This document shows positions 8,398 through 15,299 of a DNA stretch of 64,000 bases, piece by piece. Position numbers and translations under genes: made by a program. How positions within the stretch are numbered: the stretch's first letter is position 1; each line of letters begins with the position of its first letter. This DNA comes from Pseudomonas sp. ACN8 (GTDB taxonomy: Bacteria; Pseudomonadota; Gammaproteobacteria; Pseudomonadales; Pseudomonadaceae). The notes below the pieces were generated by a model. It was not told the origin of the DNA. It saw only the letters and a list, made by a program, of their open reading frames with translations, and made no database searches. The stretch spans positions 1-64,000 of the forward strand of contig NZ_MRCS01000040.1 of the NCBI RefSeq assembly GCF_002303925.1, written 5' to 3'.

Positions 8398-8973
8398 ATG
8401 CTGCGTATCCTGCTGATCAACGACACCGCCAAGAAAGTCGGACGCTTGAAGGCCGCCCTGACCGAGGCCGGATTCGAAGTGATCGATGAATCCGGCCTGA
8501 CCATCGACCTGCCTGAACGCGTCGAAACGGTGCGTCCGGATGTGATTCTGATCGATACCGAGTCACCGGGTCGCGATGTGATGGAACAAGTGGTGCTGGT
8601 GACGCGCGACCAGCCACGACCGATTGTGATGTTCACGGACGAACACGACCCCGATGTGATGCGACAGGCGATCAAGTCCGGGGTCAGCGCCTACATCGTC
8701 GAAGGCATTCACGCACAACGCCTGCAGCCGATTCTCGATGTGGCCATGGCACGCTTCGAGAGCGACCAGGCCCTGCGTGCCCAGTTGCATGCCCGTGACC
8801 AGCAATTGGCCGAGCGCAAGCGCATCGAACTGGCCAAGGGGCTGCTGATGAAAATGAAGGACTGCAACGAGGAAGAGGCCTACACGCTGATGCGCCGCCA
8901 AGCGATGAGCCGCCAGCAGAAGCTGATACAGGTGGCGGAGCAGATCATTGCCATGAGCGAGTTGCTCGGCTGA
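8398..8973 (+). CDS. nasT: NasT, ANTAR-domain antiterminator
   Basis: 191 residues. The N-terminal receiver-like domain has the candidate phosphoacceptor Asp53 in LIDTESPG. The C-terminal ANTAR domain (about residues 130-191) has the three-helix signature around RIELAKGLLMKMK and EEAYTLMRRQAM. ANTAR proteins bind paired hexaloop hairpins in nascent RNA and prevent terminator formation. Its likely targets are the leaders of the transporter gene (9130-9212) and nirB (12399-12461), and perhaps its own operon. It follows nasS with a GACAGGAG ribosome site. Confidence 0.95.
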   Translation: MLRILLINDTAKKVGRLKAALTEAGFEVIDESGLTIDLPERVETVRPDVILIDTESPGRDVMEQVVLVTRDQPRPIVMFTDEHDPDVMRQAIKSGVSAYIVEGIHAQRLQPILDVAMARFESDQALRAQLHARDQQLAERKRIELAKGLLMKMKDCNEEEAYTLMRRQAMSRQQKLIQVAEQIIAMSELLG

Positions 8974-8998
8974 AGTCCTGTAGCGCCTGTCCGGGCGC

Positions 8999-9077
8999 CA
9001 TCGCGAGCAGGCTCGCTCCCACAGGTGATTTGTGTTCGACGCCATTCCCTTGTGGGAGCGAGCCTGCTCGCGAATGG
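8999..9077. repeat. REPIN
   Basis: Arms 8999-9024 and 9051-9077 use the TCCCACA/TGTGGGA variant of the REP tail and a short spacer of 26 bp. It fills the space between nasT and the transporter promoter and could serve as the nasT 3' hairpin. Confidence 0.9.
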
Positions 9078-9098
9078 CGGCGACTCGATTTCGAGTGT

Positions 9099-9114
9099 TG
9101 GCACAGATCTCGCT
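9099..9114 (+). promoter_or_regulatory. sigma-54 promoter of the nitrate transporter operon
   Basis: TGGCACagatctcGCT places GG (9100-9101) and GC (9112-9113) 10 bases apart. The expected start site is near 9125, which puts the first antiterminator hairpin almost at the 5' end of the transcript. Confidence 0.75.
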
Positions 9115-9129
9115 AAGTAATCACCACAG

Positions 9130-9212
9130 GTAACCAACGGCGGTTGCCCCACCTACGACAAAGACGTCGCTCACCTCATTTGCCCTTGGCGGATCGGGTG
9201 GCGGCGTTTTTT
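9130..9212 (+). promoter_or_regulatory. two-hexaloop ANTAR antiterminator/terminator leader
   Basis: P1 is GTAACC-AACGGC-GGTTGC (9130-9147, one U-G pair); P2 is CGAC-AAAGAC-GTCG (9156-9169). Both loops are six bases with A at 1 and G at 4. The 3' strand of P2 is also the 5' arm of the terminator: CGTCGC(T)CACC (9165-9175, one bulged T) pairs with GGTGGCGGCG (9197-9206), then six T residues. P2 and terminator therefore exclude each other, which is the established ANTAR mechanism: bound NasT stabilises P1-P2 and lets polymerase through. Confidence 0.88.
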
Positions 9213-9312
9213 CGTTTTGGCCCCACAGCACGGGGTCGGTGGTGCGGCCGTATCGGCGCCCCACCTGCAAGCTCATGACTCCTTTCGAGACTCTTCACAG
9301 CTGAGGTGCGCA

Positions 9313-10524
9313 ATGAATTCAAGCTTCTGGAAATCCGGCCATACCCCCACATTGTTCGCAGCCTTCCTCTATTTCGACCTGAGTTTCATGGTCTGGTACC
9401 TGCTCGGTCCTCTGGCGGTGCAGATCGCCGCCGACCTGCACCTGACAACGCAGCAAAGGGGGCTGGTAGTCGCCACGCCGATTCTGGCCGGGGCGGTGTT
9501 GCGCTTCGTGATGGGGATGCTGGCTGATCGCCTGTCGCCAAAAACCGCCGGCCTGATCGGCCAGGTCATCGTGATCTGCGCCCTGTTCGGCGCCTGGAAA
9601 CTCGGGATCCACAGCTACGAGCAGGCGTTGCTGCTGGGCCTGTTCCTCGGCATGGCCGGCGCTTCGTTCGCCGTCGCCCTGCCCCTGGCCTCGCAGTGGT
9701 ATCCGCCGCAGCATCAAGGCAAGGCCATGGGCATCGCCGGCGCGGGCAACTCGGGCACAGTGCTCGCCGCATTGATCGCTCCGGTGCTGGCGGCGGCGTT
9801 TGGCTGGAGCAACGTGTTCGGCTTTGCCCTGATTCCGTTGATCCTGACCCTGATCGTCTTCGCCTGGCTGGCCCGCAATGCCCCCGAGCGGCCAAAAGCC
9901 AAATCCATGGCCGACTACTTCAAGGCCCTGGGTGACCGTGACAGCTGGTGGTTCATGTTTTTCTACAGCGTGACGTTCGGCGGCTTCATTGGCCTGGCCA
10001 GCGCCCTGCCCGGTTACTTCAACGACCAGTACGGCCTGAGTCCGGTGACTGCCGGTTACTACACCGCTGCCTGCGTGTTCGGCGGCAGCCTGATGCGCCC
10101 CTTGGGTGGTGCACTGGCTGACCGGTTCGGCGGCATTCGGACTCTGTTGGCGATGTACACCGTCGCGGCGACCTGCATTGCCGTGGTCGGTTTCAATCTG
10201 CCGAGTTCCTACGCCGCACTGGCACTTTTCGTCTGCACCATGCTCGGTCTGGGTGCAGGCAATGGCGCGGTATTCCAGTTGGTGCCCCAGCGTTTTCGCC
10301 GGGAAATCGGCGTGATGACCGGCCTGATCGGCATGGCTGGTGGCATCGGCGGGTTTGCCCTCGCGGCCGGCATGGGCGCGATCAAGCAAAGCACCGGCAG
10401 TTATCAATTGGCGCTGTGGTTGTTTGCCAGCCTCGGCGTCCTGGCCTGGTTCGGTCTGCACGGCGTGAAACGTCGCTGGAGAACCACCTGGGGTTCGGCC
10501 GCCGTGACGGCTGCGCGGGTCTGA
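9313..10524 (+). CDS. nasA: NarK/NasA-family nitrate transporter
   Basis: 403 residues from MNSSFWKSGH; the longer frame would start inside the leader beside the terminator. It is a twelve-helix MFS protein with the nitrate/nitrite porter features: FDLSFMVWYLLGPL in TM1, a nitrate-signature glycine run GMAGASFAVALPLASQW in TM5, and GLGAGNGAVFQLVPQRF with GMAGGIGGF in the second half. It imports nitrate for assimilation. It starts the transcription unit that also holds the phosphatase-kinase gene 7 bp downstream. Control is by sigma-54 and NasT antitermination. Confidence 0.94.
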   Translation: MNSSFWKSGHTPTLFAAFLYFDLSFMVWYLLGPLAVQIAADLHLTTQQRGLVVATPILAGAVLRFVMGMLADRLSPKTAGLIGQVIVICALFGAWKLGIHSYEQALLLGLFLGMAGASFAVALPLASQWYPPQHQGKAMGIAGAGNSGTVLAALIAPVLAAAFGWSNVFGFALIPLILTLIVFAWLARNAPERPKAKSMADYFKALGDRDSWWFMFFYSVTFGGFIGLASALPGYFNDQYGLSPVTAGYYTAACVFGGSLMRPLGGALADRFGGIRTLLAMYTVAATCIAVVGFNLPSSYAALALFVCTMLGLGAGNGAVFQLVPQRFRREIGVMTGLIGMAGGIGGFALAAGMGAIKQSTGSYQLALWLFASLGVLAWFGLHGVKRRWRTTWGSAAVTAARV

Positions 10525-10531
10525 CGCCTCG

Positions 10532-12202
10532 ATGAGCCTGCAACTGAGTTTTGCCGAAGCCAGCGCCATCGGTCCTCGCGAGGAAAACCAGGACGCCCTG
10601 CGCCTGGTCACGCCGGCTCCGGCGCTGGCCGCGAGCAAGGGTTACCTGTTCGCGATTGCCGACGGTGTCAGCCAATGTGCCGATGGCGGGCTCGCCGCCC
10701 GTTCGACCTTGCAGGCACTGGCGCTGGACTACTACGCCACCCCGGAAACCTGGGGCGTCGCCCAGGCACTGGATCGCCTGCTACTGGCACAAAATCGCTG
10801 GTTGCAGGCTAACGGTGGCGGCCAACCGCTGCTGACCACCGTCAGTGCCTTGGTGATGCGCGGCCGGCGTTTTACCTTGGCACATGTCGGCGACTGCCGG
10901 GTTTATCGCTGGCACGCCGACACGCTGCAACGGGTGAGCGAGGATCACGTCTGGGACCAGCCTGGCATGCAGCATGTGCTTAAACGGGCCCTGGGGCTGG
11001 ATCAACATCTGGTGCTGGACTTTCTGGATGGCGAACTGCGTTTGAACGAGAGTTTCGTGCTGCTCAGCGACGGCGTCTGGGCCGTCCTGGGCGATACCGC
11101 CATTGCGGGCATTTTGCGCGATCAACCTGACCTGAACAGTGCCGCGCAGACGTTGGTCAGCGCCGCGCACCTGGCTGGCAGTCAGGACAACGCCAGCGCC
11201 CTGCTGGTGCGGGTCGATGCCCTTGGCGAAACCAGCATCGGCGATGCACTGATTCATCTGCAGCAATGGCCACTCCCGCCTGCATTGAAGCCAGGCCAGA
11301 CCTTCGAAGGCTGGCAGATTGAAGGGATCCTCGGCCAAAGCCAGCAATCACTGCTCTACCGGGTACGAGATGCTCAACAACAGCCTTGGCTGCTGAAAAC
11401 CTTGCCCGGTGCGCTTCGTGACGATCATCAGGCCGGGCAGGCATTGTTGTCGGAGGAATGGTTCCTCAAACGTGTGGCCGGGCGGCATTTTCCTGAAGTT
11501 CATGCCGCCAGTCAGCGTCAGCATTTGTACTACGTGATGCGCGAATATTCCGGATATACCCTGGCTAAATTGCAGGAGCGTGTCGGAACGCTGCCACTGG
11601 CTCAATGGCTGGACCTGGCCGAACGCCTGCTGCGAGCGGTCGGCATACTGCATCGACGCCAGATTCTGCATCGTGATATCAAACCGGAGAACCTGCTTCT
11701 GGGGGACGACGGCGAGTTGCGCCTGCTGGATTTCGGTCTCGCGTACTGTCCCGGGCTGTCCGAAGATCAAGCCTTCGCCCTGCCCGGAACGCCCAGCTAT
11801 ATCGCACCGGAAGCCTTTCGCGGGGATTTACCGACACCGCAACAGGATTTGTATGCGGTCGGCGTGACCTTGTATTACCTGCTTACCGGGCATTATCCCT
11901 ACGGCGAAATCGAAGCGTTCCAGCGCCCACGGTTTGGTGTGCCGGTCAGCGCCAGTCGCTACCGGCCCGACCTGCCGGAATGGATCGCGCAAAGTCTGGA
12001 ACGCGCGGTGGCGGCAGCTCCGGATCAGCGCTTTGAAACAGCGGAAGAATGGTTGTTGCTGCTGGAACAGGGAGAACGACGCAGTTTGAGCGTGCGCCCC
12101 AAACCTTTGCTAGAGCGCGAACCGTTGAAAGTCTGGCGGACGTTGGCGCTGGTGTCCTTGCTGGTGAATCTGGTGCTGCTGTTTTTGTTGTTTCATGGCT
12201 GA
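10532..12202 (+). CDS. bifunctional Ser/Thr phosphatase-kinase, membrane anchored
   Basis: 556 residues. A PP2C-type phosphatase fills about residues 1-235 with the metal-site motifs REENQD, AIADGVSQCADGG, HVGDCRVYR, LLSDGVW and SQDNAS. A Ser/Thr kinase follows (about 265-515) with the VAIK-type lysine in WLLKTLPG, HRDIKPENLLL, DFGLAY (DFG) and GTPSYIAPE. One C-terminal TM helix (last 22 residues) anchors it in the inner membrane with both enzymes in the cytoplasm. All key residues are present, so both activities are expected. It is co-transcribed with the nitrate transporter. Its substrate is unknown; the transporter or a nitrogen regulator is a guess from position only. Confidence 0.93.
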   Translation: MSLQLSFAEASAIGPREENQDALRLVTPAPALAASKGYLFAIADGVSQCADGGLAARSTLQALALDYYATPETWGVAQALDRLLLAQNRWLQANGGGQPLLTTVSALVMRGRRFTLAHVGDCRVYRWHADTLQRVSEDHVWDQPGMQHVLKRALGLDQHLVLDFLDGELRLNESFVLLSDGVWAVLGDTAIAGILRDQPDLNSAAQTLVSAAHLAGSQDNASALLVRVDALGETSIGDALIHLQQWPLPPALKPGQTFEGWQIEGILGQSQQSLLYRVRDAQQQPWLLKTLPGALRDDHQAGQALLSEEWFLKRVAGRHFPEVHAASQRQHLYYVMREYSGYTLAKLQERVGTLPLAQWLDLAERLLRAVGILHRRQILHRDIKPENLLLGDDGELRLLDFGLAYCPGLSEDQAFALPGTPSYIAPEAFRGDLPTPQQDLYAVGVTLYYLLTGHYPYGEIEAFQRPRFGVPVSASRYRPDLPEWIAQSLERAVAAAPDQRFETAEEWLLLLEQGERRSLSVRPKPLLEREPLKVWRTLALVSLLVNLVLLFLLFHG

Positions 12203-12329
12203 GTTTTTCACTGCACCCAACAGATTTTTTGATTTTTCTGCTTCAAAACCGGGCGTCGCGCCTTGAACCAGTGCACGCAAACACCCTCCTCCCATGACGA
12301 GAGCCCATAAATCGGGCCCTTGCGAAACT

Positions 12330-12345
12330 TGGCACAACCACTGCA
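12330..12345 (+). promoter_or_regulatory. sigma-54 promoter of nirBD-nasC-cobA
   Basis: TGGCACaaccacTGCA places GG (12331-12332) and GC (12343-12344) 10 bases apart. The predicted start near 12356 lies about 43 bases before the first hexaloop. Confidence 0.75.
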
Positions 12346-12398
12346 TTACCTTTCCCAACATACATAAAGCCCGGCCTTCAACGTAGAAAGCTGCGCTG

Positions 12399-12461
12399 CC
12401 CGAGAGAACGGGACCAGGACAAAGGCGTCCTCGCTAGGCAACTAGCGGGACGCCTTTTTTT
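12399..12461 (+). promoter_or_regulatory. two-hexaloop ANTAR antiterminator/terminator leader of nirB
   Basis: P1 is CCCG-AGAGAA-CGGG (12399-12412). P2 is AGGAC-AAAGGC-GTCCT (12416-12431). Both loops have A at 1 and G at 4. The terminator begins within P2: GGCGTCC (12424-12430), bulged T, CGCTAG, GCAA tetraloop, CTAGCG, GGACGCC (12448-12454), then seven T residues; this is a 13-bp stem. NasT binding to P1/P2 should block the terminator when nitrate or nitrite is present. The leader ends 70 bp before nirB. Confidence 0.92.
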
Positions 12462-12531
12462 GTTTGCGCAAAATTTGTCGAGCATGGCCTGAACCCTGAT
12501 GAGGCAGGCCTGAGCTCCCCCGGAGAACCTG

Positions 12532-14985
12532 ATGAAAAAACTAAAACTGGTGATGATCGGCAACGGCATGGCCGGGGTTCGTACCCTGGAAGAACTGCTC
12601 AAGCTGAGTAATGAACTGTACGACATCACGGTCTTCGGCGCCGAACCGCACACCAACTACAACCGCATCCTGTTGTCGCCGGTGCTGGCGGGCGAACAGA
12701 CCTTCGAAGAGATCGTGCTCAACGACCTGGACTGGTACCTGGAAAACAACATCAAGCTGCTGCTCAACCGCAAGGTGGTGGAGATCGACCGGGTCAAGCG
12801 CCGGGTCATTGCCGAAGACGGCAGCGAAGCCGAATACGATCGCCTGCTGATCGCCACCGGCTCGACGCCCTTCATCCTGCCCATTCCCGGCAACACCCTT
12901 GAGGGCGTGATCGGCTACCGCGACATCGCCGACACCCAGGCCATGATCGACACCGCGAAAACCCACCGGCACGCCGTGGTCATCGGTGGCGGCCTGCTCG
13001 GCCTGGAGGCCGCCAACGGCCTGATGCTGCGGGGCATGCACGTGACCGTGGTGCATATCGGCGAGTGGTTGCTGGAACGACAACTGGACAAGACCAGCGG
13101 CCAGCTGCTGCAAAGCGCGCTGGAATCTCGCGGCCTGCACTTTCGCCTGTGCGAGCAGACCCAGGCCTTGCATGACGCGGGCAACGGCCGGGTCGGTTCG
13201 GTGCAATTCAAGAACGGCGACATCATCCCCGCCGACCTGGTCGTGATGGCCGCTGGCATTCGTCCCAATACCGAACTGGCGGAGAAATCCGGCATTCCGT
13301 GCAGCCGCGGGATTCTGGTCAACGACACACTGCAAACCTACGACCCACGGATCTATGCCATCGGTGAGTGCGCCAGCCACCGCGGCATCGCCTATGGCTT
13401 GGTGGCGCCGCTGTTCGAACAGGCCAAAGTCTGCGCCAACCACCTCGCCCAACTGGGGTTTGCCACCTACAAGGGGTCTGTGACCTCAACCAAATTGAAG
13501 GTCACCGGCATCGACCTGTTCTCCGCGGGCGACTTCATGGGCGGTGAAGGCACCGAGACCATCACCCTCTCGGACCCGATTGGCGGGGTCTACAAGAAAC
13601 TGGTGATCAAGGATGACGTGCTGGTCGGCGCCTGCCTGTACGGCGATACGGCAGATGGCGGCTGGTATTTCCGGCAGATCCGTGAGAATCACGCCATCGA
13701 CGAGATCCGCGATCATCTGATGTTTGGCGAAAACGCTTTGGGCGACGTAGGACATCAGGGCCAGGACAAAGCCATGAGCATGGCCGAAACGGCCGAAGTC
13801 TGCGGCTGCAACGGCGTGTGCAAAGGCACCATCGTCAAGGCCATTCAGGAGCATGGTCTGTTCAGTGTCGACGACGTCAAGAAACACACCAAGGCTGCCA
13901 GCTCCTGCGGCTCCTGCGCCGGCCTCGTCGAACAGATCCTGATCAACACCGTGGGCGGCGCGGCGGACGTCAAACCGAAAAGCGAAAAGGCCATCTGCGG
14001 CTGCAGCGACCTCAATCACGGGCAAATCCGCCAGGCCATCCGCGAGCAGCACCTGCTGACCATCGCCGGCACCATGAGCTACCTGAACTGGCGCACCCCC
14101 AACGGCTGCGCCACCTGCCGGCCGGCGCTCAACTACTACCTGATTTCCACTTGGCCGGGCGAGGCCAAGGACGACCCGCAATCGCGCCTGATCAACGAAC
14201 GCGCCCACGCCAACATTCAGAAAGACGGCACCTACTCTGTAGTCCCGCGGATGTGGGGCGGCGTGACCAATCCTTCAGAGCTGCGGCGCATTGCCGACGT
14301 CGCCGACAAGTACAACGTACCGATGGTCAAGGTCACCGGTGGCCAGCGCATCGACCTGCTGGGCATTCGCAAGCAAGACCTGCCGGGGGTGTGGAAAGAC
14401 CTGGACATGCCGTCCGGCCACGCCTACGGCAAATCCATCCGCACGGTGAAAACCTGCGTCGGCAGCGAGTTCTGCCGCTTTGGCACGCAGAACTCCACAC
14501 AACTTGGCATTGAACTGGAACATGACCTGTTCAACATGTGGTCGCCGCACAAGGTGAAGCTGGCTGTCTCCGGTTGCCCGCGCAACTGCTCGGAAGCCGG
14601 TATCAAGGATGTAGGAATTATCGGTGTGGACTCCGGCTGGGAGATGTACATCGGTGGCAACGGCGGGATCAAGACCGAAGTCGCGGAATTCTTCGTCAAA
14701 CTGAAAACCGCCGAAGAAGTCCGCGAATACAACGGTGCATTCCTGCAGCTCTATCGCGAAGAAGCCTTCTACCTCGAACGCACCGTGCACTACCTGCAAC
14801 GGGTCGGCATGGAACACATCAAGAAAGCCGTGCTGGAAGATCCGGAGCGGCGCAAGGCACTCAACGATCGCCTGCAATTCTCCCTGTCGTTCGAACAGGA
14901 CCCGTGGAAGGAGCGCCTGGAGCAGCCGCAGCTGAAAAAAGAATTCGACGTCATCCCCGTGAAAAACCTGGAGGTGCTGGCATGA
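12532..14985 (+). CDS. nirB: assimilatory nitrite reductase large subunit
   Basis: 817 residues. The order is an N-terminal FAD/NAD(P)H reductase (GNGMAG, then VVIGGGLLGLEAANGL), two BFD-type [2Fe-2S] modules (CGCNGVCKG..CGSCAGL near 423-465 and CGCSDLNHGQ..CATCRPAL near 487-535), and a siroheme/[4Fe-4S] domain with GSEFCRFGTQNSTQLG and SGCPRNCSEAG supplying the four cluster cysteines. It reduces nitrite to ammonium with NAD(P)H in the cytoplasm. The ribosome site GGAG lies 11 bases before the ATG. Its stop overlaps the nirD start (ATGA). Confidence 0.97.
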   Translation: MKKLKLVMIGNGMAGVRTLEELLKLSNELYDITVFGAEPHTNYNRILLSPVLAGEQTFEEIVLNDLDWYLENNIKLLLNRKVVEIDRVKRRVIAEDGSEAEYDRLLIATGSTPFILPIPGNTLEGVIGYRDIADTQAMIDTAKTHRHAVVIGGGLLGLEAANGLMLRGMHVTVVHIGEWLLERQLDKTSGQLLQSALESRGLHFRLCEQTQALHDAGNGRVGSVQFKNGDIIPADLVVMAAGIRPNTELAEKSGIPCSRGILVNDTLQTYDPRIYAIGECASHRGIAYGLVAPLFEQAKVCANHLAQLGFATYKGSVTSTKLKVTGIDLFSAGDFMGGEGTETITLSDPIGGVYKKLVIKDDVLVGACLYGDTADGGWYFRQIRENHAIDEIRDHLMFGENALGDVGHQGQDKAMSMAETAEVCGCNGVCKGTIVKAIQEHGLFSVDDVKKHTKAASSCGSCAGLVEQILINTVGGAADVKPKSEKAICGCSDLNHGQIRQAIREQHLLTIAGTMSYLNWRTPNGCATCRPALNYYLISTWPGEAKDDPQSRLINERAHANIQKDGTYSVVPRMWGGVTNPSELRRIADVADKYNVPMVKVTGGQRIDLLGIRKQDLPGVWKDLDMPSGHAYGKSIRTVKTCVGSEFCRFGTQNSTQLGIELEHDLFNMWSPHKVKLAVSGCPRNCSEAGIKDVGIIGVDSGWEMYIGGNGGIKTEVAEFFVKLKTAEEVREYNGAFLQLYREEAFYLERTVHYLQRVGMEHIKKAVLEDPERRKALNDRLQFSLSFEQDPWKERLEQPQLKKEFDVIPVKNLEVLA

Positions 14986-15299
14986 ACTGGCTGGATATCT
15001 GCGCACTGGAAGAGATCAATGCCCTGGGCTCGCGGATCATCGCCGGACCAAAGGGAGACATCGCGATTTTTCGTACCAGCGACGACGAAGTGTTCGCCCT
15101 TGACGACCGCTGCCCGCACAAGGGCGGCCCGTTGTCCCAAGGTCTGGTGTACGGCAAGCGGGTGGCCTGCCCGTTGCACAACTGGCAAATCGACCTGGAA
15201 AGTGGCGAAGCCCTGGCCCCGGACATCGGCTGTGCCCATCACCATCTCGCCCGGGTGGAAAATGGCCGGGTGATGCTGGCCCTGCGGGATGCAGGCTGA
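14982..15299 (+). CDS. nirD: nitrite reductase small subunit, Rieske-type
   Basis: 105 residues. A Rieske fold with intact ligands Cys44-x-His46 (CPHKG) and Cys63-x2-His66 (CPLHNW), so it should bind a [2Fe-2S] cluster, unlike some enteric NirD proteins that have lost the ligands. It partners NirB. The start codon overlaps the nirB stop by four bases and its own stop overlaps the nasC start (TGATG), so the three are translationally coupled. Confidence 0.95.
   Translation: MNWLDICALEEINALGSRIIAGPKGDIAIFRTSDDEVFALDDRCPHKGGPLSQGLVYGKRVACPLHNWQIDLESGEALAPDIGCAHHHLARVENGRVMLALRDAG

Noticed and set aside
9030..9098. An NtrC site upstream of the transporter promoter
   Set aside because: Only fragments of TGCAC-like sequence occur; the area is mostly REPIN.
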